Shown: piece after piece, positions 7,739 through 14,744 of the stretch
How positions within the stretch are numbered: the first letter of the stretch is position 1
How the letters are laid out: every line of letters begins with the position of its first letter
Source: Deltaproteobacteria bacterium
GTDB taxonomy: Bacteria > Myxococcota_A > UBA9160 > UBA4427
Length of the DNA: 15,361 bases
Reading direction: 5' to 3'
Assembly: GCA_011051925.1 (NCBI GenBank)
Contig: DRKE01000408.1
Coordinates: 1-15,361 of the forward strand
Made by a program: the position numbers and the translations under genes
Notes under the pieces: model-generated
Told to the model about the DNA's origin: nothing
Seen by the model: the letters and a program-made list of their open reading frames with translations, nothing else
Database searches by the model: none

Positions 7739-8344
7739 ATCTTCCCTCGATCGATCGGCCCACGCCGAGATCGGGGCCATCTCCTCGATCCGTGCTCCCC
7801 TTCGCCCGTCATCACGACGCGGCGTGCGGATCCGGCTCGAGAGCCCCTGGCCCGATGCGGCAATTCACCCCCGATTCTAGACGAAAGCGTCCGGAATCGG
7901 ATCGACGACCCGGGTCATTCCCGGATCGATTCCAAACCACCTGCTCGCAACCTCCTGCCCTCCGTCATCACGGACCACACGGGCCACGATGAAGGAAGCC
8001 AGGCATCGAAGGCGGGGCTTCCGGTCCGGATTCCATCCCGGATCAACGACCCGGATCGACGGGTCGGGCCGCCCCTCGTCGCGTCGGGGCCGGAAACTTC
8101 GCTTTCGACTCGGGGATCCGGAATCCCATCGAGCCGGGCCCGACGGGATCCGTTCTTCATGATCGTTCAGGGGGGTGACCCGAAAATACCATCTCCCCGG
8201 AGCTGGCGCCAAATCGGATTCCAGCCCCGGGCTGATCGGACCGGGAACGCCGCCCGAGCCCATCCGGGGGCCCGCTCCCCGTGCCTCCCGTGCGGCTCCG
8301 GTCTCCTGTTCCCGGAATCCGATGTCTTCTGGGAAGGACCTCTA
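7739..8344. other. Gene-poor interval between the ALDH stop and smc, probable smc leader
   Basis: No convincing gene is seen. A 128-codon minus-strand frame (8263-7877) is open, but its third codon positions are much less GC-biased than in neighbouring genes and it resembles nothing known. The interval holds a candidate promoter (8183-8212), an 18-nt imperfect direct repeat (GGATCGACGACCCGGGTC at 7899-7916 and GGATCAACGACCCGGATC at 8040-8057, 16 of 18 identical), a 7-bp hairpin with a 6-nt loop (8047-8066), and an imperfect hairpin (8123-8149). A -10-like TAGAAT lies on the minus strand at 7879-7874 without a -35. No T-tract terminator follows the aldehyde dehydrogenase. Confidence 0.6.
8183..8212 (-). 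promoter_or_regulatory. Candidate smc promoter with extended -10
   Basis: On the minus strand TTGGCG (four of six -35 bases) at 8212-8207 is followed after 18 bp by TATTTT (four of six) at 8188-8183, preceded by TGG as an extended -10. It lies in the most AT-rich part of the interval. Transcription from about 8176 would give smc a leader of roughly 440 nt. Judged by eye only. Confidence 0.35.
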
Positions 8345-9877
8345 CTAGACGAACCACTTCCGGAGGAAACGGTTTCCGAAGACCCTCCGGACCAGTTTCT
8401 GCAACCCCTCAGCGCTCTTCCGGGAGTAGGGGTATCCGCCCTGCGCCTTCTTCGCCGTATCGATCACGATCGGGTGGAGATGGCAGTAGCCCCGGATGCC
8501 GACCTCGCCGTTCACCTGGCCGACCCCGCTCGACTTGAGCCCGCCGAAGGGCGCCTCGGGGATGCCGTAGGTCACGGCGATGTCGTTCACGCTGACGCTG
8601 CCCGTCTTCATGCGGGCCGCGATCGCTTCCCCCTTCGCGAGATCCGTCGTCCAGACATTCCCGGAAAGGCCGTAATCCGAATCATTCGCGAGCTCGATCG
8701 CCTCCTCCTCGTCCCGGACCTTCTGGATGGCGACGATCGGCCCGAAGGTCTCATGACACATGAGGTCCATCTCGTGGTCGACTTCGACGACCACGGTCGG
8801 CGGGAAGAAATAGCCCGACAGGCTCCGGTCGTGTTCGCCACCGACGAGCACTTTCGCACCCTTCCGTTTCGCGTCGGCCATGTGGGATTCGATGATCTCC
8901 ATCTGCTTGTCCCAGAAGATCGCGCCGACGTCTCCGTCGCACGACTCGACCTGCCGAAGCTTCTTCGTCTGCTCGACGACCTTCTCGACGAAGGGCTCGT
9001 AGATCGACTCGGGGACATAGACGCGTTCGGTTCCGCAGCAATAATGGCCGGAGTTGAAGAACGAGCCGCGTACCGCACCCTCTGCCGCCCGCTCGAGGTC
9101 GGCATCCGTACACACGATCATGGCATCCTTGCCCCCGAGTTCGAGGGTGACGGGAATCAGGTTCCGCCCGCAGGCCTCCCCCACCCTGCGACCCGTCGCG
9201 ACGCTTCCCGTGAACGAGATCTTGTCGACGCCGGCGTCGATCAGCGCGGCCCCCGTCGCGCCATCGCCCTGGACGACCTGGTAGAGATCCTGGGGAAATC
9301 CCGCCGCGTCCGTGATCTCCTTCAGGAGCACGGCCGAAAAAGGGGTCACCTCGCTCGGCTTGTGGACGACGGCATTGCCCGCCATCAAGGCCTGGGCCAG
9401 GGGATTCGTCGTCAGTGCGACCGGGCCGTTCCAGGGCGTGATGAGGCCGACGACCCCGAGTGGCTGGTAGATCAGCGTGAGCTTCTTCGTGAAGCGCATC
9501 ACGCCGGCGGGTCGGAACCGCCGGGTCTTCAGGTAGCGGGCGCCGTATTTCGCGTAGTGGGCGATCTGCATGCAGGGCGCCATCACCTCCATGGCGACCG
9601 CCTCGTGACGGGTCTTGCCGGTTTCCCTCAGGACGAGATCGACGATGTCATCCTGACGTTGGACGAGGACATCGATCCAACGCCAGAGGACCTCGGCCCG
9701 TTCTTCGAAGGATCGCGTGGCCCACTCGCGCTGGGCCTTGCGTGCACGTTCGACCGCGGATCGCACCTCCTCGGTCGTTGCCGCCTCGAAGCGGCCGATC
9801 GACTCGAGCGACACGGGATCCTTGATCTCGTAGGCGCGCCGGCCCGTCTCCGACGGGATCTCCTGGAAAAGTGCCAT
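8345..9877 (-). CDS. NAD-dependent aldehyde dehydrogenase family protein
   Basis: This 510-residue ALDH-superfamily enzyme would oxidise an aldehyde to its acid. Visible landmarks: PWN with N150, HKPSE (172-176), the FTGS turn (222-225), general base E246 in LELGGK, nucleophile C280 in GHYC followed by a second Cys, and HETFGP (375-380). Glu at 176 is the residue that usually favours NAD+ over NADP+. Overall it resembles the succinate-semialdehyde/GabD2-type branch, but the substrate cannot be assigned. The C-terminus carries an extra basic tail of about 40 residues (about 471-510, ending RRVFGNRFLRKWFV). The ATG at 9877 has AAGGGGGA 8 nt upstream. It lies 134 bp after the second ABC gene; the gap is purine-rich on the mRNA strand, with an exact 8-bp tandem duplication at 9927-9942 and no terminator, so co-transcription is possible. 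Confidence 0.93.
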   Translation of the reverse strand: MALFQEIPSETGRRAYEIKDPVSLESIGRFEAATTEEVRSAVERARKAQREWATRSFEERAEVLWRWIDVLVQRQDDIVDLVLRETGKTRHEAVAMEVMAPCMQIAHYAKYGARYLKTRRFRPAGVMRFTKKLTLIYQPLGVVGLITPWNGPVALTTNPLAQALMAGNAVVHKPSEVTPFSAVLLKEITDAAGFPQDLYQVVQGDGATGAALIDAGVDKISFTGSVATGRRVGEACGRNLIPVTLELGGKDAMIVCTDADLERAAEGAVRGSFFNSGHYCCGTERVYVPESIYEPFVEKVVEQTKKLRQVESCDGDVGAIFWDKQMEIIESHMADAKRKGAKVLVGGEHDRSLSGYFFPPTVVVEVDHEMDLMCHETFGPIVAIQKVRDEEEAIELANDSDYGLSGNVWTTDLAKGEAIAARMKTGSVSVNDIAVTYGIPEAPFGGLKSSGVGQVNGEVGIRGYCHLHPIVIDTAKKAQGGYPYSRKSAEGLQKLVRRVFGNRFLRKWFV

Positions 9878-10011
9878 GGCCGGAATCCCCCTTCTTTCAG
9901 GTCCTTCTCGTTGTCTCTTCTTGTCCGCGTCTTCGCGTCTTCTCGTCGTCCGGTCCGAGCCGAGTCTCCCCGCCGTCATCGGCCACCCGGGAAAGGACGA
10001 CCGGTCGGACG

Positions 10012-12102
10012 TCAGACCGATCGGGACCCTCCGAGTCGCCGCGCGTCCACCTCCGCGCCCGGCCGGGATGTGGGCGTCCCGGCTTCCTCTTGCGGCGACG
10101 GGCCGGGGTCTTCCGACTGCAACCGATAGAGCTGGGCATAGTGACCGCCCGTCGCGAGCAGCGCCTCGTGGGTTCCGGATTCCACGATCCGGCCGCCCTT
10201 CAGGACGAAGATCCGATCGACGTCCCGAATCGTAGACAGTCGATGGGCGATCGCAATCGCCGTCTTGCCCTCCATCAGGACGTGGATCCCCCGCTGGATG
10301 GCGGCCTCGGTCTCCGAATCGATCGCGCTCGTGGCCTCGTCGAGGACGAGGATGTGGGCGCCATGCGCCAGGGCCCGCGCAAAAGAGAGGATCTGTCGCT
10401 GCCCGGTCGAGAAATTGGCGCCCCGCTCGAGCACCTCGGTCCGATAACCGTCGGGCAGTGCCTCGATGAAGCCATGGGCCTCGACGGCGCGAGCGGCTTC
10501 CTCGATCGCCGCCTCGTCGAGGTCGTCCCGCCCGAGGGCGATGTTCCTCGCCACGCTCCCGCTGAACAGGAAGACGTCCTGGAGGACCGTGGCGATCCGG
10601 CGTCGGAGATCCTGCTGGGGGATGTCGCGGACGTCGATTCCATCGACGCGAACGCTGCCGCGATCGACGTCGTAGAGCCGTGTCAGCAGCTTGATGATCG
10701 TCGTCTTGCCCGCACCGGTCGCCCCGACGAAGGCGACCTTTTCGCCCGGTTCCACGACGAAACTCACGTCGCGCAGGATCCAATCCATGTCGGCATCGGC
10801 CTGCTCTTCACCATCCCCACCCCCGTCCGGACCCGCACGATCCGCATACGTGAACCAGACGTGATCGAATTCGACACGACCCCGATCGGCTTCCGAGCCA
10901 GTCGGCGCGACCTCGACGTGATCGGGCACCCCGAGCGGCGTGTCCAGGACCTGGAAGATCCGCTCGGTACTCGCCATCGCGGACTGCATGACCGAGTACT
11001 TGGCGGAAAGGTCGCGCAAGGGCATGAAGAAGCGCTGCATGTAGTCGATGAAGACGTAGATGATCCCCGCCTCGGCGATGCCCGTCCCGACGCCGATGAT
11101 GACCGCCATCGTGACGCCCGTCGCCATCTCGATCGTGGAGAAGAGCAGCGAGTCGTATTTGATCGATTGGCGCCAGGCATCGCGATGCTCCGCGTTCATG
11201 CGATCGAAATCGGCCATGTTGCGCTCTTCCCGGCCGAAGAGCTGGACGACCTTCATGCCGGTCACGGTCTCCTGGATATGCGTGTTGATCCGCGCGATCT
11301 TGACGCGAACGGAGCGGAAGGCCTCACGGACCTTGAGCCGGAAGACGAAGGCCGCGACCGCCAGGAAGGGCACGATCAGGAAGGTCCAGAATGCCAGCCG
11401 GGGCGAGATCAGGAAGAGGACGACCGCGTAGCCGGCCATCTTGAAGACGTCGGTCACCAGGGCGACGAGCCCCTGGGAGAACATTTCCGCGACGTTCTCG
11501 ACGTCGTTGGTCGCGCGCGTCACCAGGCGCCCGATCGGCATCGTGTCGAAGAAGCTCATGTGGAGCCGCGTGATGTGATCGAAGACATGCCGGCGCAGAT
11601 CGCGCATGGCGTTCTGGCCGGTCGTCGCCATCAGGACCTGATGCAGGTAGGTGAGCGCCGTCAGGATCGCCGTCACGCCGAAGAAGATCAGTCCGAGCCA
11701 GATCTCGTTCGAGAGGCCGACCGGGGGATGGTTCATCCAGTAGAGGACCGGCTCGAAGAACGCCCCCAGTCGCGCAGCGGGCGAAACGACGTCTCCCGCC
11801 CGGGCGGCCGCCTCCTCGGACAAGCCCCTCGCCAGCCCCCGGGCCTCGAGAATCTGATGGATCCCGACGGCAACCACCCAGGCGGGCGCGAGTTCCAGCA
11901 GGAAGATCGGGAAGAAGAGCCCGATCGTCGCCGCGATCTGCCCGCGGTAGGGACGGACATAGGGCCAGAGTCGCAAAAGGAGGCGGCCGTCATAGGCCTT
12001 TCCGAGCGCTTCCTCCTCGTGTGCTTCCTCTTCGAAAGCCGCTCGCGCGCGCACCTCTTCGGCCGATGCCCTCGGCTGGTTCCCACGAACCTCGTTGCTC
12101 AT
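10012..12102 (-). CDS. ABC exporter half-transporter, catalytically canonical subunit
   Basis: A fused membrane-plus-ATPase half-exporter of 696 residues (MdlB/LmrD/TM288-type). A charged N-terminal extension (1-40) precedes a six-helix transmembrane domain (about 55-365) with a long first periplasmic loop (about 85-130). The nucleotide-binding domain has Walker A GATGAGKTT (460-468), Q-loop VLQDVFLF (about 506-513), non-consensus signature FSTGQRQ (564-570) in place of LSGGQ, Walker B VLDEATS with E589, and switch H620 in AHRLST. An acidic Gly-rich insert (about 424-440) lies early in the ATPase domain. The start ATG overlaps the preceding stop (ATGA), with AAGGA 6 nt upstream, so translation should be coupled. 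It is probably the ATP-hydrolysing partner of the upstream gene. A disordered tail (about 664-696) follows the ATPase domain. Cargo is unknown. Confidence 0.94.
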   Translation of the reverse strand: MSNEVRGNQPRASAEEVRARAAFEEEAHEEEALGKAYDGRLLLRLWPYVRPYRGQIAATIGLFFPIFLLELAPAWVVAVGIHQILEARGLARGLSEEAAARAGDVVSPAARLGAFFEPVLYWMNHPPVGLSNEIWLGLIFFGVTAILTALTYLHQVLMATTGQNAMRDLRRHVFDHITRLHMSFFDTMPIGRLVTRATNDVENVAEMFSQGLVALVTDVFKMAGYAVVLFLISPRLAFWTFLIVPFLAVAAFVFRLKVREAFRSVRVKIARINTHIQETVTGMKVVQLFGREERNMADFDRMNAEHRDAWRQSIKYDSLLFSTIEMATGVTMAVIIGVGTGIAEAGIIYVFIDYMQRFFMPLRDLSAKYSVMQSAMASTERIFQVLDTPLGVPDHVEVAPTGSEADRGRVEFDHVWFTYADRAGPDGGGDGEEQADADMDWILRDVSFVVEPGEKVAFVGATGAGKTTIIKLLTRLYDVDRGSVRVDGIDVRDIPQQDLRRRIATVLQDVFLFSGSVARNIALGRDDLDEAAIEEAARAVEAHGFIEALPDGYRTEVLERGANFSTGQRQILSFARALAHGAHILVLDEATSAIDSETEAAIQRGIHVLMEGKTAIAIAHRLSTIRDVDRIFVLKGGRIVESGTHEALLATGGHYAQLYRLQSEDPGPSPQEEAGTPTSRPGAEVDARRLGGSRSV

Positions 12103-13925
12103 GATCCGTCCTTTCGGAGCGACGTCTCCTCCGGATCCGCATCCTCCTGTTCCATGGCGAGTCGGGCGTAGAGCCCGCCGAGCGCCATGAGCTCGTCGTG
12201 GGTTCCCCGCTCGACGATCCGCCCCCCGTCGAGCACCACGATCTGGTCGAGGTTGCGAACGGAATTCACGCGCGAGGCCACGACGACGACGGTCCGACCG
12301 GCGAAGACCTCGTCGAGTCCGGCCTGGATGCGGCGCTCGGTCTCCGCATCGACGGCTGAAAGCGTGTCGTCGAGGATGAGGATGCTCGGATCGAGGGCGA
12401 GCGCCCGCGCGAGCGCCGTTCTCTGCCGCTGTCCCCCCGACAGCATCACGCCGCGTTCCCCGACGAGGGTGTCATAGCCCGCTGGCAGATCCTCGATGTC
12501 CCGCGCCAGCTGGGCGCGTTCGGCGGCCGCCCGGATCTCTTCGTCCGGCGCGTCCGCGGGAAGGCCGTAGGCGATATTGCCTCGCAGGGGCAGCGAAAAG
12601 AGGAAGGAATCCTGGGGCACCATGGCGATCGCGGATCGAAGGGACGAGAGGCGGATCCGGTTGATGTCGATGCCGTCGATGAAGACGCGGCCATCCTCGA
12701 CCTCGTAGAGCCGGGGAATGATCGAAGCCAGCGTCGACTTTCCCGAGCCGACGGGTCCGACCACACCGAGTGAAGTGCCCGCCGGCACCCTGAGCGTGAT
12801 GTCTTCGAGGGCCTTCTCCCGAGCATCATCGCCGCCGTAGCGGAAGGAGAGTCCGCGGAACTCGATCTCGCCCCGGACCCGGTCCAGATCGATCGCATCG
12901 GGCCGGTCGCGAATGGCGGGCGCCGTCGACAGGACCTCGTCGATCCGCTCCATGGCCGAGGCCCCGCGCTGGACCAGGCTGATCGCGAAACCCATGATGA
13001 AGGTCGGAAAGGTGAGCATCCGGACGTAGATCGTGAAGGCGAAGAGTCCCCCCGGTTCCATGCGCCCGGCGGAGATCTCGGCGAGCCCCACCACGATGAC
13101 CAACCCGAGTCCCGCGGCGGGCAGCAGCCCCGTGAGCGCCGGCATCGCCGCATAGGTCCGCACGAGGCCGAGCTGTCGTTTACGCAGATGTTCATTGGCC
13201 TCGGCAAAGCGCCCCGCCTGATCGCGCTCCATCGCATAGGCCTTGATGACCGCGATCCCCGAAAGACTCTCCTGGACGAGATTCGAGAGCGCACCGAGGG
13301 ATTGCTGCGAAGCCAGGCTGCGAAGATAAAGACGGCCGCCGATCACCCGGGACAGGAAGATGAAGAGCGGATAGGGAACCATCATCAGGAGGGCGAGCTT
13401 GAGACTCAACGTCGCCATCCCGATGAAGGCGCCCAGGAAGAGGATCGGGCTCTGGGCCACCGAGAGCAGCCCCGGACCGAGCAGCATCCGGACGGAATTC
13501 AGGTCGTTGACGCAGCGACTCATCAGGTCGCCCGTTCGCCAGCGGAAATAGAACGATTGCGGAAGCCGCTGCAGATGTTCGAAGAGGTCGTTCCGGATCT
13601 CGTACTCGACCTCGCGCGCGGCGTTGAAGACGAGAAGCCGGGAGAAGAACCGGAGCGCTCCGCCCGCGACGGCCACACCGGCGATCACCCAGCAACGTTC
13701 GATCACCTCGGCACGGCTGACCGTGGGATCGATCGATCCGCCGATCGCCCAACCGACGGCCAGGGGAAGCGCGTTGAAGGCGGCCGAATAGAGGAGCACG
13801 ACGAGATACCAGAGCGTGTAGTGGCGCCAGTTCCGGCGCAGATAGACCGAAAGCCGGCGGAGCGCGTGCCGGACGGGCGAATCCCCGCTCTCAGCGGCCG
13901 AGACGACCGGGGCGGCTGCCGTCAT
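12099..13925 (-). CDS. ABC exporter half-transporter, degenerate-site subunit
   Basis: A 608-residue half-exporter (MdlA/LmrC/TM287-type). The transmembrane domain spans about 35-320 and the ATPase domain about 350-590. Walker A GPVGSGKST (390-398), Q438 in VPQDSFLF and signature LSGGQRQR (495-502) are intact. The Walker B catalytic Glu is Asp (LILDDTLS, D520), and the switch-loop His is Ser (VVASRVNSV, S551). This pair of substitutions marks the non-hydrolysing site of heterodimeric ABC exporters, and the downstream gene has the complementary features. The start at 13925 overlaps the glycosyltransferase stop by ATGA and has AAGGA 7 nt upstream. The reading frame stays open further upstream, but that stretch is antisense-like overlap with the glycosyltransferase and lacks family similarity. 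Confidence 0.94.
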   Translation of the reverse strand: MTAAAPVVSAAESGDSPVRHALRRLSVYLRRNWRHYTLWYLVVLLYSAAFNALPLAVGWAIGGSIDPTVSRAEVIERCWVIAGVAVAGGALRFFSRLLVFNAAREVEYEIRNDLFEHLQRLPQSFYFRWRTGDLMSRCVNDLNSVRMLLGPGLLSVAQSPILFLGAFIGMATLSLKLALLMMVPYPLFIFLSRVIGGRLYLRSLASQQSLGALSNLVQESLSGIAVIKAYAMERDQAGRFAEANEHLRKRQLGLVRTYAAMPALTGLLPAAGLGLVIVVGLAEISAGRMEPGGLFAFTIYVRMLTFPTFIMGFAISLVQRGASAMERIDEVLSTAPAIRDRPDAIDLDRVRGEIEFRGLSFRYGGDDAREKALEDITLRVPAGTSLGVVGPVGSGKSTLASIIPRLYEVEDGRVFIDGIDINRIRLSSLRSAIAMVPQDSFLFSLPLRGNIAYGLPADAPDEEIRAAAERAQLARDIEDLPAGYDTLVGERGVMLSGGQRQRTALARALALDPSILILDDTLSAVDAETERRIQAGLDEVFAGRTVVVVASRVNSVRNLDQIVVLDGGRIVERGTHDELMALGGLYARLAMEQEDADPEETSLRKDGS

Positions 13926-14590
13926 CGGCCCATCCTTTCCGCCATCCACTCGCGATCCCAGCCGAGCCACCACCCGAGGAGCGCCCATTGATGCCAACCG
14001 ATCGTCCGCAACGTGCCATGCTCGGCATAACGCCGCGAGGAGGTCGTCGCCTCGAGGCGCAGCAGCTCGAGCCGCCCCGCGCGCTTGATCGCGGCCACGA
14101 GATCCAGGTCTTCCATCATCGGCACGATCGGTATCCCGCCCATCTTCTCCAACACGCTGCGGCGCACGAAAAGCGCCTGATCGCCATAGGGCAGCCGGAA
14201 GAGCGCGACCCGGAGCGCGACGCCCCGTTCGATCCACCACTCGCGGAAACCCCGCTCCGCGAAACGGAACGCGAAGGCCCCCCCGGCGCAGCGGGGATCC
14301 GCCAGGGCCTGCCGCACGCCTTCCTGCCAACCCGACGCGAGTCGCGTGTCGGCATGCAGGAAGAGAACCGCGTCCCCGGTCGATTCTTCACCACCCAGCC
14401 GGAGCTGGCGGGCGCGTCCCCGAACACCTTCGAGGACCCGGGCTCCGGCGTCGCGGGCGAGGCGGCAGGTCCCATCCCGACTGCCGCCATCGACCACGAT
14501 GACTTCCACCCCGGGCGCGATCACGCTCTCGACGGCCCGGACGATGCCCTGGGCTTCGTCGAGTGTCGGGATCACGACCGAAATCGTCAC
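13922..14590 (-). CDS. GT2 family glycosyltransferase (TIGR04283-like)
   Basis: A 222-residue single-domain glycosyltransferase of the GT-A fold. Motifs: SVVIPTLDEA at the N-terminus, VVDGGSRDGT (32-41), RGRARQL (57-63), the metal-site equivalent FLHADT (77-82), GDQALF (136-141) and MEDLDL (159-164). The VVDGGS/RGRARQ/FLHADT set is characteristic of TIGR04283, which databases name after rSAM/selenodomain or arsenosugar clusters; the usual companion genes are not in this window, so the name gives no substrate. It starts at a GTG with AAGGTGA 4 nt upstream. A short hydrophobic stretch near the C-terminus (GWHQWALLGWWLGW) may associate with the membrane. It is first in the operon and overlaps the first ABC gene by 4 bp. 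Confidence 0.9.
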   Translation of the reverse strand: MTISVVIPTLDEAQGIVRAVESVIAPGVEVIVVDGGSRDGTCRLARDAGARVLEGVRGRARQLRLGGEESTGDAVLFLHADTRLASGWQEGVRQALADPRCAGGAFAFRFAERGFREWWIERGVALRVALFRLPYGDQALFVRRSVLEKMGGIPIVPMMEDLDLVAAIKRAGRLELLRLEATTSSRRYAEHGTLRTIGWHQWALLGWWLGWDREWMAERMGR

Positions 14591-14610
14591 GGGCTCACCT
14601 TAGCCTGGAT

Positions 14611-14642
14611 GCCCCGGGCCTGCCCTGCCCCGGGCCTGCCCC
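14611..14642. repeat. 16-bp tandem duplication upstream of the glycosyltransferase
   Basis: GCCCCGGGCCTGCCCT is followed directly by a second copy differing only in the last base. It lies 21 bp before the GTG start of the glycosyltransferase, within its probable leader or promoter. Each copy contains the palindrome CCCGGG. Confidence 0.85.
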
Positions 14643-14709
14643 ATCCCGAGCGGACCCGGGCGGGAGAGACCCCGGAATCCCGTCACGGGCCCCTCCCGAA
14701 CGGCCCGAA

Positions 14710-14738
14710 TTGACGCCACGAGGCCCTTTGCCTATCAC
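14710..14738 (+). promoter_or_regulatory. purM promoter giving a leaderless mRNA
   Basis: TTGACG (five of six -35 bases) at 14710-14715 is separated by exactly 17 bp from TATCAC (four of six -10 bases) at 14733-14738. The start site expected 7 nt after the -10 is position 14745, the G of the purM GTG codon. No Shine-Dalgarno lies between the -10 and the start codon, which agrees with a leaderless transcript. Confidence 0.55.
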
Positions 14739-14744
14739 TCGCCC

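Noticed and set aside
7877..8263. A 128-codon minus-strand frame between smc and the aldehyde dehydrogenase
   Set aside because: Its third codon positions are visibly less GC-biased than in neighbouring genes, it has no well-placed ribosome site and no known motif. It could still be a small gene; protein or conservation evidence would be needed.
9878..10011. Terminator between the second ABC gene and the aldehyde dehydrogenase
   Set aside because: No stem followed by a T-tract on the minus strand; the stretch is purine-rich with only a small 8-bp tandem repeat.
4397..10129. Very long open frames on the plus strand antisense to smc and the aldehyde dehydrogenase
   Set aside because: They are Arg/Pro/Leu-rich with no recognisable domains, and mirror the third-position GC bias of the true genes on the other strand.
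9878..10783. N-terminal extension of the aldehyde dehydrogenase frame up to 10783
   Set aside because: The extension overlaps the ABC gene and is Arg/Gly/Pro-rich; the ATG at 9877 has a good Shine-Dalgarno and gives a normal ALDH length.
13926..14330. N-terminal extension of the first ABC subunit up to 14330
   Set aside because: It lies over the glycosyltransferase gene and has no exporter similarity; the ATGA overlap and AAGGA support the start at 13925.
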